A stretch of DNA of 64,000 nucleotides, from assembly GCF_902381825.1 (NCBI RefSeq), contig NZ_LR698973.1, positions 18,758 to 82,757 of the forward strand, read 5' to 3'. The notes below the pieces were generated by a model that saw only the letters and a list, made by a program, of their open reading frames with translations, made no database searches and was not told where the DNA came from. Positions 35,076 through 44,388 of this stretch are shown piece by piece; position 1 is the stretch's first letter, and each line of letters opens with the position of its first letter. Both the position numbers and the translations under genes were made by a program. This DNA comes from Pseudocoprococcus catus (lineage in GTDB: Bacteria; Bacillota; Clostridia; Lachnospirales; Lachnospiraceae).

Positions 35076-37925
35076 ATGTCAGAATTGACACAGAAGGATT
35101 ATATAGATATAAAGGGTGCCAGAGAACATAACTTAAAAGGCATTGATGTGAAGATACCGCGCAATAAGATGGTGGTATTGACTGGACTCAGTGGGTCAGG
35201 CAAGTCTTCATTGGCTTTTGATACGATTTATGCGGAAGGACAGCGAAGATATATGGAGTCGTTGTCTTCCTATGCGAGACAGTTCCTTGGGCAGATGGAG
35301 AAGCCAAACGTTGAGAGTATTTCGGGACTATCCCCAGCTATTTCTATTGATCAGAAGTCTACCAATCGAAATCCACGTTCAACGGTGGGAACGGTGACGG
35401 AGATTTATGATTATTATCGACTGTTATATGCCAGAATCGGTACGCCCCATTGTCCGAAGTGCGGCAAAGAGATTAAGAAGCAGACGGTCGACCAGATGGT
35501 AGATGCAGTTATGGCTCTGCCGGAGAGAACAAAGCTCCAGCTGCTGGCACCGGTTGTCCGGGGACGTAAAGGCGAGCATGTGAAGATTTTTGATCAGGCA
35601 AGGAAGAGTGGGTATGTGCGTGTGATGGTGGATGGCCATCAGTATGAATTGTCGGAAGAGATTAAGCTTGAGAAGAATAAGAAGCACAATATTTCCATCG
35701 TTGTAGACCGACTGATGGTGCGGGAAGGTATCGAGAAGCGTTTGACAGATTCTCTCGAGATAACACTGAAACTGGCCGAGGGACTGGCAGTTGTGGATTT
35801 ACCGGATCAGGAAGAATCTATGACTTTCAGTCAGAGCTTTTCCTGCCCGGATTGTGGGATCAGTTTTGAGGAGATTGAACCGAGAAGCTTTTCATTTAAT
35901 AATCCTTTCGGTGCATGTCCGGTGTGTCATGGTCTGGGGTATAAGATGGAATTTTCACCGGAATTGATGATTCCCGATACTTCATTGAGCATTTCCCAGG
36001 GAGCGATTGCGGTTATGGGCTGGCAGTCTGCGGCAGATGCGTCCAGTTTTACCCACGCCATTCTGACAGCGTTGGCGGAGGCTTATCATTTTGATCTGGA
36101 TACACCCTTCAGGGATTATCCACAGAAGATTAAAGATGTGATCCTTCATGGTACCGGTGGACAAGAGGTACGTGTCCATTATCGCGGTCAGCGTGGTGAA
36201 GGTGTTTATGATGTGGCATTCGAAGGCCTGATTAAGAATGTGGAGCGTCGATACAGAGAAACGGGTTCAGAATTGACGAAACAGGAATATGAGAATTTCA
36301 TGACCATTACCCCGTGTAAAGAGTGTGGCGGCAGGCGTTTGAAGAAAGAATCTCTGGCGGTGACAATCGGTGGCAAGAATATCAGTGAACTGACAGAGAT
36401 GTCCATTACCGATCTGAATGCTTTTATGGAACAGTTGGAATTGACGAAACAGCAGCATTTGATCGGTGATCAGGTCATTAAGGAAATCAGGGCAAGGCTT
36501 GGTTTTTTGATTGATGTTGGTTTGGATTATCTGATGCTTTCAAGAGCAACAGCGACACTGTCCGGAGGAGAGGCACAGCGTATTCGACTGGCAACACAGA
36601 TAGGATCTGGGCTTGTTGGGGTGGCCTACATTCTGGATGAACCAAGCATCGGCCTGCATCAGAGAGATAATGACAAGCTGCTGAAGACCCTGAAGAATCT
36701 GAGAGATTTAGGTAATACGCTGATCGTCGTTGAGCATGATGAAGATACGATGCTGGAAGCGGACTGGATTGTGGATATTGGTCCGGGAGCCGGTGAGCAT
36801 GGCGGATATCTTGTTGCAGAAGGTACAGCACAGGATATTATGAAATGCGAGAAGTCTGTGACGGGCGCTTATTTAAGCGGCCGTATTCGAATTCCGGTGC
36901 CATCGCAGAGACGACAGCCAACTGGATTTTTGCATATTATCGGTGCAGCAGAGAATAATCTGAAGCATATTAATGTAGATATTCCATTGGGCGTGATGAC
37001 TTGTGTGACAGGTGTATCCGGTTCGGGCAAGAGTTCCATAGTAAATGAAATCCTTTACAAGCGTCTGGCGAGAGATCTGAATCATGCGCGAACCATTCAT
37101 CCGGGCAAGCATGATGATATTCTGGGGCTGGAGCAGCTGGACAAGGTGATCAATATTGATCAGTCCCCGATCGGACGTACACCGCGTTCTAATCCGGCAA
37201 CTTATACCGGCGTGTTTGATTTGATCCGTGATTTATTTGCGTCATCTGTAGATGCCAAAGAGCGAGGTTACAAGAAAGGACGTTTCAGCTTTAATGTGAA
37301 GGGTGGACGGTGTGAAGCCTGTGCTGGTGACGGTATTATCAAGATTGAGATGCATTTCCTGGCGGATATTTATGTACCGTGCGAGGTTTGCCATGGCAAG
37401 CGCTATAACAGGGAAACGCTGGAAGTGAAGTATAAAGGAAAGAATATTTATGAAGTGTTGGATATGACCGTTGAAGAAGCCGTGAAGTTCTTTGAAAATG
37501 TACCGTCTATTCGAAGAAAACTGGAAACGCTGAATGATGTGGGACTTTCTTATATCAAACTGGGACAGCCATCCACCACATTATCCGGTGGTGAAGCACA
37601 GCGCATTAAACTGGCAACAGAGCTCAGCAAACGCAGCACAGGACGTACTATTTACATTCTGGATGAGCCGACAACGGGCCTGCATTTTGCAGATGTCCAT
37701 AAACTGACAGAAATCCTCCGCAGATTGGCGGAAGGCGGCAACACCGTCGTGGTCATTGAGCACAATCTGGATGTCATCAAGACAGCAGATTATATTATCG
37801 ATGTCGGTCCTGAGGGCGGTGCAAGAGGTGGAACAATCGTTGCTTGCGGCACACCGGAAGAAATCGCTGAGAATCCGAACTCCTATACAGGCATTTACGT
37901 CAGGAAATTCTTGCAGCAGGATTAA
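35076..37925 (+). CDS. uvrA: Excinuclease ABC subunit A
   Basis: The 949-residue DNA-damage sensor is an ABC-type ATPase dimer that loads UvrB. Two ABC modules are seen, with Walker [15 protein letters not shown] and [13 protein letters not shown]. Signatures are [14 protein letters not shown] and [14 protein letters not shown], and Walker B segments are [13 protein letters not shown] and [13 protein letters not shown]. Zinc-finger Cys pairs are CPDCG/CPVCHG and CEACAG/CEVCHG. ATG 35076 is favoured over ATG 35070 because AAAGGA lies 7-8 bases before it. The operon ends in a strong terminator. Confidence 0.97.
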   Translation: MSELTQKDYIDIKGAREHNLKGIDVKIPRNKMVVLTGLSGSGKSSLAFDTIYAEGQRRYMESLSSYARQFLGQMEKPNVESISGLSPAISIDQKSTNRNPRSTVGTVTEIYDYYRLLYARIGTPHCPKCGKEIKKQTVDQMVDAVMALPERTKLQLLAPVVRGRKGEHVKIFDQARKSGYVRVMVDGHQYELSEEIKLEKNKKHNISIVVDRLMVREGIEKRLTDSLEITLKLAEGLAVVDLPDQEESMTFSQSFSCPDCGISFEEIEPRSFSFNNPFGACPVCHGLGYKMEFSPELMIPDTSLSISQGAIAVMGWQSAADASSFTHAILTALAEAYHFDLDTPFRDYPQKIKDVILHGTGGQEVRVHYRGQRGEGVYDVAFEGLIKNVERRYRETGSELTKQEYENFMTITPCKECGGRRLKKESLAVTIGGKNISELTEMSITDLNAFMEQLELTKQQHLIGDQVIKEIRARLGFLIDVGLDYLMLSRATATLSGGEAQRIRLATQIGSGLVGVAYILDEPSIGLHQRDNDKLLKTLKNLRDLGNTLIVVEHDEDTMLEADWIVDIGPGAGEHGGYLVAEGTAQDIMKCEKSVTGAYLSGRIRIPVPSQRRQPTGFLHIIGAAENNLKHINVDIPLGVMTCVTGVSGSGKSSIVNEILYKRLARDLNHARTIHPGKHDDILGLEQLDKVINIDQSPIGRTPRSNPATYTGVFDLIRDLFASSVDAKERGYKKGRFSFNVKGGRCEACAGDGIIKIEMHFLADIYVPCEVCHGKRYNRETLEVKYKGKNIYEVLDMTVEEAVKFFENVPSIRRKLETLNDVGLSYIKLGQPSTTLSGGEAQRIKLATELSKRSTGRTIYILDEPTTGLHFADVHKLTEILRRLAEGGNTVVVIEHNLDVIKTADYIIDVGPEGGARGGTIVACGTPEEIAENPNSYTGIYVRKFLQQD

Positions 37926-38024
37926 GATTTTGAAAGGATGTATGCTGAGAATCAATAGTCATAAGAACGAATGATAAGCATAATGAGTCATTCAAAATAC
38001 AAGCGTGCGGATAAAAACTTTAAT

Positions 38025-38073
38025 AAGGGAATCAAAAGCTGCCCGTGAGGCAGAACACCTTTTGATTCCCTTT
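38025..38073 (+). terminator. Terminator of uvrBA
   Basis: A 14-bp perfect stem (38025-38038 with 38059-38072) encloses a smaller CTGCC/GGCAG hairpin, and the right arm ends in TTT. The symmetrical A tract may also serve the minus-strand gene. Confidence 0.85.
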
Positions 38074-38113
38074 ATAGATAACCTCAGGCCACACGCTGTA
38101 TGTGCTTGAATAA

Positions 38114-41100
38114 CTACTGGAGAATCTGCAGCAGTTCCTCTTTTGTCAGCTGGCTGGCAGTGACGCCTTCTTCTGAAAGTATCTGATCTGACAGAGCCTT
38201 TTTGTTTTCCTGCAGTTCCAGAATCTTTTCTTCAATGGTATGTCGGGCAATCAGCTTGTAGACAGTGACTGTATGTGTTTGACCGATACGGTGTGCCCGA
38301 TCTGTTGCCTGATTTTGGGCGGCTGCGTTCCACCATGGGTCATAGTGGATGACGATATCTGCTCCGGTGAGATTGAGACCTGTTCCGCCTGCTTTTAGAG
38401 AAATCAGGAAAACAGGTATCGCATTTTCATTAAAGGCATTGACCAGACGCGTACGTTGTTCACTTTTGGTACTTCCGTCAAGCCGGTAGTAGAGAATATG
38501 TTCCAGTTTTAGGCGGTGTTCAATAATGTCCAACATAGAAGTAAACTGTGAGAACAGGAGGATTTTGTGCCCGCCTGCTCTGGCGTTCTGAATCAATTGA
38601 ATGCAGGTATCCAGTTTAGCAGAGCCACCATGATAATTCTTGTAGATTAGAGCGGGATCACAACAAAGCTGTCTAAGCTTTGTCAGTTCAGCAAGAATTT
38701 GAATCTTACTTGCTTTGAACATGCTGTCATTTTGACTTTCTAGCTCTTTTTGAAGTTGGACGGCATTTGCAACGTAGAGTTTTTGCTGTTCCTCTGTCAT
38801 CTGAGCATAGACAGCATGTTCCAGTTTATCCGGCAGTTCCTTTAAGACATCTGTTTTCAGACGACGCATAATAAAAGGTCGCACAAGCTGCTGGAGTCGT
38901 GTGGTTGCAATCGGGTCTTTACTTTCCACAATTGGCTGTTCCAGTTCAGAACGAAAATGCGCATATGGATATAAATAACCGGGCATCAGATATTCAAAAA
39001 TACTCCATAATTCACTGAGGCGGTTCTCAATCGGTGTACCCGTCAGCGCGAAGCGGGTCACAGAATGAATGCTGCACACAGAGCGGGCGGCTTGCGTCCG
39101 ATGATTTTTGATGTATTGTGCTTCATCAATAATCTGGTACTGGAAATGGAGTGCGTCATAATATGTGATATCACGTTTTAACATATCATATGAAGTGATA
39201 AGCACGTCATAATCTGCAGCGTGTGTCAATAAGTCCTGTCGTTCCTGAGCGGTACCGGTGATCAGAAGCGTCTTTAAAGCAGGCGCAAAATGTTCGATTT
39301 CGCTATCCCAGTTGTAGACCAGGGAAGAAGGGCAGATGATCAGGCTGACAGGATGACCGCCGTCTGTTCTTTCGGCAGCTGTCAATCGGGTATGCTCCAG
39401 GAGTGTTATTATCTGTAAAGTTTTACCGAGTCCCATATCATCAGCGAGAATACCGCCAAAACCGAGATGCGCAATGGTACAAAGCCAGCGATAGCCGGTT
39501 TTCTGATAGTCACGCAGAATGGGTTTCATGGCATCAGGAACTTCATAATCGCTGTCAGCCACAGATTTCATATCACGAATCAGCGATTTAAAATAACGGT
39601 CTCTATGGGACTGCATATCACTGTTGTGGCTGGTAAGAACGGCATCAATATAGGAAGCACGATACAAAGGCACCGTCATTTGACCATTGGCGATGTCTTT
39701 TTCTGATAGCCGGAGACCATCTGCCAATTCAGAGAGGACACTTAGCGAATTGTTTTCAAGTTTAAGAAATTCACCGGATTTCAGTTTATAATATTTCTGT
39801 CTGCGTCTATAACTATTTAAAATTCCAGCCAGTTCATCGTAAGGCAGATGATCAGAGCGGATATCCAGTGTTAAAAGTCCATGAGAGACAGAAACCCCAA
39901 CAGCTGCTTTTGGCGCAGATAAAATGCGGACGCGTTTCATATTAGAGGATATGAATACCTCTGCTAATTCATAAAAATGTGGCAGGCCCTGTTCCAGAAA
40001 AAGAAAAGATGCTGTATCGTCATGATCAATGATAAAATCGCCATCAACCTCTGGTGCTTTTTCATCTTCCGAAGCCATCACAGGATGAAAATAGCTTTGT
40101 ATGGCAGTAAGGACTTTGTTTTCCATTGTGGCATCGCGGAAGCCGTCCTCAGGAGAAATGGGTGTTGCCAGGGAAAAAGTCTCCTCATTATACTGTGCAT
40201 AAGCAGAACAGCTAAAAATTTGATCAGAAGGATGATCCAGATAGATGCTGAAATGTGCTTCAGGTGGCTCGTACCCGGATAGGTCAATCCCATTGGTCTG
40301 AAAATCAGTATGCGCCTGCAGGCGTTTGAGAACACTGCCATAAAATGGACGCAATTGCTTTTCAGAAAGGATCATTTCTTGTGTCTTTTGACGATTCAAT
40401 TCAGTCAGATAAGGCTGCATATCTTTTCTAAAATTTTCCGAACAACGATAGAGAGTTTTATCTTTTAAAATCCAAAATGTAGAAGCGCCAGATAGTATAA
40501 GACAATTGTCGATAGTCAGTTTGTATGTGCTGTTATCCTCGGATTTAAGCGATAACGTGAGTAATGGATCACAATCAAGGACACGAATCGTCTGGGTTTG
40601 ATCGGCCAACCGGAATTGTAAAGTGCGACCGAGCATCAGATTCAGAAAAGTGTCAATGGCTGTTGGTGATAATGGCAGTTCGCGCAAGGGTTTGATCGTC
40701 TGAAAACGATAAGTGCTGTCCTGAACATAGCGAAAGTGATATTCGTATTCTTCAATACGCTGCATAATGAAAGAAAGAAGCTTGCGGCTTTCAGGGGTGA
40801 AAGCTTCGGGTTCATGGAAGAACTTTAAATTTTTGCCATATTGAAATAACTCATGCTCGCGGACAAGACGGGCAAATTCGAGGAGATCTTTGATGACATA
40901 TTTCTTATGGGTACCAACTTTGAAATCCACAGAGAGTTTTTTATATTGCTTGTGAAGAATTGGTTCCAGTTCAATCTGTCCTTTGACATCTGAAGATTCA
41001 GCGGTGTAATGAATGCCGGAAGATTGTTGAATATATGTCTCAATTAAATTTTGGCTGATGCGGTTCTGATTTTTAGCTGGAAAACTTGCCTGAATGTGAC

Positions 41101-41404
41101 GTCTCGAAATATATTTGAGAAGGATAGCAACACAATGGCAGCATATTCCCTGAGCTTGATAAAAATCAGGGCAGGAACATAAACTGCCAATAATCTGGCT
41201 TTCCTCTTCGTCAATGGAGACTTGGGTTTCATGCTCTGTTCCGTCGGCATCAAGGACTGTAGCAGTAATCATTGGTGTATGGGTTAATGTATTGATATCT
41301 GTCTCAAAATTCCTAATTCGCTTATCTATCAGAAAGATATCCTGGCCTTTTCGGTAATCGGCATCGGAAGCGGCTTTGATAACAGTCATTCGCGTAATTG
41401 CCAT
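38114..41404 (-). CDS. SNF2-family helicase with SWIM zinc finger
   Basis: The 1096-residue ATP-dependent DNA translocase has an N-terminal SWIM finger at about 70-100 (SLCSCPDFYQ, then GICCHCVAILL). A long middle region matches bacterial SNF2-associated domains. SNF2_N carries GGILADDMGLGKTLQIITLL (motif I), IIDEAQYIKNH (DEAQ box) and LTGTPIENRLSE. The helicase C domain carries LFSQFTSMLDI, SLKAGGTGLNLTGAD and QATDRAHRIGQ. AAAGGAG precedes the ATG. Members act in DNA repair or transcription recycling; the exact role is unknown. It converges on uvrA. Confidence 0.94.
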   Translation of the reverse strand: MAITRMTVIKAASDADYRKGQDIFLIDKRIRNFETDINTLTHTPMITATVLDADGTEHETQVSIDEEESQIIGSLCSCPDFYQAQGICCHCVAILLKYISRRHIQASFPAKNQNRISQNLIETYIQQSSGIHYTAESSDVKGQIELEPILHKQYKKLSVDFKVGTHKKYVIKDLLEFARLVREHELFQYGKNLKFFHEPEAFTPESRKLLSFIMQRIEEYEYHFRYVQDSTYRFQTIKPLRELPLSPTAIDTFLNLMLGRTLQFRLADQTQTIRVLDCDPLLTLSLKSEDNSTYKLTIDNCLILSGASTFWILKDKTLYRCSENFRKDMQPYLTELNRQKTQEMILSEKQLRPFYGSVLKRLQAHTDFQTNGIDLSGYEPPEAHFSIYLDHPSDQIFSCSAYAQYNEETFSLATPISPEDGFRDATMENKVLTAIQSYFHPVMASEDEKAPEVDGDFIIDHDDTASFLFLEQGLPHFYELAEVFISSNMKRVRILSAPKAAVGVSVSHGLLTLDIRSDHLPYDELAGILNSYRRRQKYYKLKSGEFLKLENNSLSVLSELADGLRLSEKDIANGQMTVPLYRASYIDAVLTSHNSDMQSHRDRYFKSLIRDMKSVADSDYEVPDAMKPILRDYQKTGYRWLCTIAHLGFGGILADDMGLGKTLQIITLLEHTRLTAAERTDGGHPVSLIICPSSLVYNWDSEIEHFAPALKTLLITGTAQERQDLLTHAADYDVLITSYDMLKRDITYYDALHFQYQIIDEAQYIKNHRTQAARSVCSIHSVTRFALTGTPIENRLSELWSIFEYLMPGYLYPYAHFRSELEQPIVESKDPIATTRLQQLVRPFIMRRLKTDVLKELPDKLEHAVYAQMTEEQQKLYVANAVQLQKELESQNDSMFKASKIQILAELTKLRQLCCDPALIYKNYHGGSAKLDTCIQLIQNARAGGHKILLFSQFTSMLDIIEHRLKLEHILYYRLDGSTKSEQRTRLVNAFNENAIPVFLISLKAGGTGLNLTGADIVIHYDPWWNAAAQNQATDRAHRIGQTHTVTVYKLIARHTIEEKILELQENKKALSDQILSEEGVTASQLTKEELLQILQ

Positions 41405-41590
41405 GGAAAATCTCCTTTCAACGGGTCATTCATTGGATTCAAATCGTAAACTTCATTATAGCATATTTAAGGAAAAATGTCTGTGGTTTGCAATAATTGG
41501 AAAATAAAATACTCAGTTGTGCATTAGGCACATTTCAGTTAAGCGGAATTAGGTTGATTTCACATTAATTGTCAAAGAAATAACATTTAA

Positions 41591-41619
41591 TTGAAAAGAA
41601 AAGCAACCATTGGTATGAT
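41591..41619 (+). promoter_or_regulatory. SigA-type promoter of the truncated glycyl-radical gene
   Basis: TTGAAA (41591-41596), 17 bases and TATGAT (41614-41619), 32 bases before the start codon. Confidence 0.75.
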
Positions 41620-41651
41620 GCAATTAGATTACAGAACAGGGAGGTTAATCA

Positions 41652-42002
41652 ATGAACGAACGTGTTAAGCGAATGAAAGAAAGTCTTCGCATTAGTAAGT
41701 ATCCGCTGTGTGTGGAATTTTTCAGATTGGCAAATGAGTCACTTGAACAGACAGGTGGAGAGCCAATGCTGCTTAGAAGATCTAAATTGCATGCACACAT
41801 TCTGGATAATTGTACAATTTTTATTGAAGATGACGATCTTTTATGCGGTTCCGGCGCATCTAAGCCCTTCGGACTTGAAATGAGTTATGAATATGGGGTA
41901 TGGACAAAGGATGAAGTAGAATCTCTTAAGAGTGAAATTTATACAATTACACCTGAAGATGAAGAAGAATTGTATGAGGAGAGGTGTAATCATGGCATGT
42001 AA
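41652..42002 (+). pseudogene. N-terminal fragment of a glycyl-radical (PFL-like) enzyme
   Basis: The 116-residue product reads like the first part of pyruvate-formate-lyase-type glycyl radical enzymes. These begin with ERVxRLKxxL, a substrate-helix segment (GGEPMLLRRSKLHAHILDN) and CTIFIEDDDLLCGSGASKP. GVWTKDEVESLKSEIYTITP follows. The family is usually over 750 residues with Cys and Gly active sites near the middle and end, none of which remain. The frame stops inside the start region of the next gene, whose ribosome-binding site it contains. I infer a large internal deletion that left the gene junction intact, although an unknown short protein cannot be excluded. Confidence 0.55.
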
Positions 42003-42447
42003 AGGACCATTAACAGGTTATAAAGTTTTGGATATGACGCAATTCGAATCCGGTACAGTTTGTACAGAGACACTGGCATGGCTGGGGGCAGAAGTATTAA
42101 AGGTGGAAAGACCGGTTAAAGGTGAACTTGGCCGTTATTCTCAGGCGAATCCGGTTGTAGATAGCTATGGATTTGTTGTAATGAATATGAATAAGAAATC
42201 CATTACATGTAATGCAAAAACACCAGAAGGCCTTCAGCTGTTAAAAGATTTAACAGCGAAATGTGATGTCATTGTTGAAAATATGGGACCAGGTTCCATG
42301 GATAAATTAGGACTGACATATGAAGCGTGTAAGGCCATTAATCCACAGATTATCTATGCCAGCCTGAAAGGATTTGCACAGGACGGTCCACATATGGTGG
42401 TGATTGCTCGGGGGATTTATACAAGGATGCTTATTTCATCTTTTTAG
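41992..42447 (+). pseudogene. Truncated class III (CaiB/BaiF) CoA-transferase
   Basis: The 151-residue product is a clear N-terminus of a family III CoA-transferase: LTGYKVLDMTQFESGTVCTE, LAWLGAEVLKVERP, NMNKKSITCNAKTPEG, LLKDLTAKCDVIVENMGPGS and IYASLKGFAQDGP. The family is normally about 400 residues and carries its catalytic Asp a little beyond this point. Similarity stops near 42390, after which about 17 unrelated residues run to a stop that overlaps the convergent gene. The start follows AGGAGAGGTG. With the fragment upstream it is the remnant of a glycyl-radical/CoA-transferase operon. Confidence 0.8.
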
Positions 42448-43720
42448 CAGTCTGAATGATGACATCCAGGACATAATCATATCCAAGGGATGTATCCAGT
42501 GAAAGATGATAGTTGGCAGAAGCACCCCAGATCTGACGGGTGTAGTAATGGTAATTGTCTGCCCTGCGGCGTTCCTCTCGGAGAATCAGTTGCTTGGCAT
42601 CTTTTTCGGTTAAATTCTTTTTGCCCATGACACGCTTGATTCGGTTCTTTAATGGTGCATGCAGGAAGATGTTCAGGCAGTCAGTGCGGTCTTTCAAAAT
42701 CTGGTCTGCGCATCGGCCGACAATGACGCAATGGCCTTTTTCGGCAATCTCCTTGATAACTTTGGACTGGGCATCAAAGATTTTATCTTTTGGTGACTCC
42801 GTTTCAGGGAAGGTGTACATATGGTTGACCAAGTCGTAGATCAGACTGTTAGTCAGAGATTCCTGATGTTCGCCCACATAATTGGAGGAGTATCCGGTTG
42901 TTCCGGCTGTCATTTCAATGATTTCCTTATCGTAAAAAGCATAACCAAGTTTGTCAGCCAGAATCTGTCCAAGTTCGCTGCCACCGCTGCCATACTGTCT
43001 GCCAATGGTAATGACAGAGACATAATCAGAATTGTTGGAAGCAGGTGTGGTCTGATCGACCTTTCCTTCGGATGTCTTGTAATCTTCCGGGAATAACATT
43101 GGTTTTACGAAAGCAAGCAGACGTCCAAATTGTCTGGCAAGAAAACCAACTAAAAGGGCTGCAATGACGGTACCTTCACGGACACCATCCAGCCGGTGCG
43201 CCAGAATAAAGGAAAGCGCAGCAGCAATCACGGCCATAGAAACATCAAAACAGACTTTGGTACTGCCGAATTCACGATGCCATGTCTGAACGATGGCGCG
43301 TACAAAAGATTCGCCGGGAAGCATTGCCACATCTGCCAGCACTTCCATATATACACCAAAACCAAGAATCACGCAGCCGATCAGCAGATAAATCAGTTTG
43401 GCAATATAGGCAGTCGGGTTGACAAATGAAAAGAGTAACATTGTCAGGTCGATAAAATAACCAAATAAAATAGAAATTGGAATCTGCAGCAAATGTTCCA
43501 GCTTAAAATTCTTACGGAGAATAAATAACTGCAGAATGATCAGCAGAATACTGAAAATAATTGTAAAATTACCGAGTGTCAGTGGAAAATTCAGACTCAG
43601 TACATAAGGAATTGAAGAAATCGGTGAAGTACCGAGGTTCGCTTTCGTGATCAGACTGACGCCGAGAGAATTGACAAACAGACCAACCAGAAAGATGATG
43701 TAGCGCTTTAACTTATTCAT
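42431..43720 (-). CDS. YczE-like membrane domain fused to a cytidylate-kinase-like domain
   Basis: The 429-residue two-part protein has residues 1 to about 205 with five or so hydrophobic helices of the YczE/YitT-like kind (FLVGLFVNSLGVSLITKANL, LGFGVYMEVLADVAMLPGES). Residues about 232-429 form a P-loop kinase domain of the cytidylate-kinase-like family (SVITIGRQYGSGGSELGQIL, GYAFYDKEIIE, GHCVIVGRCADQIL, YHLSLDTSLGYD). Its P-loop is atypical and its substrate is unproven. The start overlaps the marR stop by 8 bases, so the two are translated together. The 3' end touches the truncated CoA-transferase. Confidence 0.85.
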   Translation of the reverse strand: MNKLKRYIIFLVGLFVNSLGVSLITKANLGTSPISSIPYVLSLNFPLTLGNFTIIFSILLIILQLFILRKNFKLEHLLQIPISILFGYFIDLTMLLFSFVNPTAYIAKLIYLLIGCVILGFGVYMEVLADVAMLPGESFVRAIVQTWHREFGSTKVCFDVSMAVIAAALSFILAHRLDGVREGTVIAALLVGFLARQFGRLLAFVKPMLFPEDYKTSEGKVDQTTPASNNSDYVSVITIGRQYGSGGSELGQILADKLGYAFYDKEIIEMTAGTTGYSSNYVGEHQESLTNSLIYDLVNHMYTFPETESPKDKIFDAQSKVIKEIAEKGHCVIVGRCADQILKDRTDCLNIFLHAPLKNRIKRVMGKKNLTEKDAKQLILREERRRADNYHYYTRQIWGASANYHLSLDTSLGYDYVLDVIIQTAKKMK

Positions 43721-44153
43721 TTATTGTCTCTCCTTTGTTACTTAAATTTTCGTATATTTTTGAGAACGTCTGCATAAATGCGTCCTGTTCTTCTTTTGGA
43801 ATATCTTTAAAGACTTTTTCCTCAATCGTGAGAAAGTTCGCTTCAACAACGTCTTTTAAGCGAGCCCCTTCTTCTGTCATGAAAATATAAAATGTTCTTC
43901 GGTTGCCGTCTAAGATACGACGTTCGATCAGTCCTTTTTCTTCCATGCGGTTTAAAACTGAGGTGAGAGAACCTGGTTCAATATGACAGGCGGCGGCAAT
44001 CTCTTTCTGGTTGGCGCCGTTGTGATCCTTGAGATAATCCAGTATTTTCGGTTGGCCGAGGGTGAGACCGGATGGCTTCACACGCTCCATAAAATTCTTC
44101 TGCACCATGGAATGAATCGCCATGGATAGATAATGAAATGAATAGTCGGACAT
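43713..44153 (-). CDS. MarR-family transcriptional regulator
   Basis: The 146-residue winged-helix regulator has the MarR core: LTLGQPKILDYLKDHNGANQ, QKEIAAACHIEPGSLTSVLN (recognition helix) and the wing EEKGLIERRILDGNRRTFYI. It is the first gene of a two-gene unit with the membrane/kinase fusion and is divergent from a MATE pump. A 14-bp perfect inverted repeat lies in the intergenic space. Repression of itself and of the pump is the simplest inference; the ligand is unknown. Confidence 0.92.
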   Translation of the reverse strand: MSDYSFHYLSMAIHSMVQKNFMERVKPSGLTLGQPKILDYLKDHNGANQKEIAAACHIEPGSLTSVLNRMEEKGLIERRILDGNRRTFYIFMTEEGARLKDVVEANFLTIEEKVFKDIPKEEQDAFMQTFSKIYENLSNKGETINE

Positions 44154-44187
44154 GAATCATGACTCCTTTATAAAAAGTTATAAAACA

Positions 44188-44224
44188 AAATGTTATAATT
44201 CAAACAATTAGAATTATAACATTT
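44188..44224. promoter_or_regulatory. Candidate MarR operator
   Basis: AAATGTTATAATTC (44188-44201) and its exact complement (44211-44224) are separated by 9 bases, 35 bases upstream of the marR start. It overlaps TATAAT-like sequence. Confidence 0.7.
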
Positions 44225-44294
44225 ATAGAGCGTATGTCAATGGCTTTTTAGCACTTTGTATACAATTATGAGCATGACTTTTCTGAAAGAGTGC

Positions 44295-44323
44295 TTGTAT
44301 TTCACATAAGACGGGTCTATAAT
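44295..44323 (+). promoter_or_regulatory. Promoter of the MATE gene
   Basis: TTGTAT (44295-44300), 17 bases and TATAAT (44318-44323). Confidence 0.7.
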
Positions 44324-44388
44324 ACGATTGCAGTCCTGAGGTGGGCTGCTTTTTGTACGTTTTAAAGCTGAAAAAGGAGTGTGAATCA

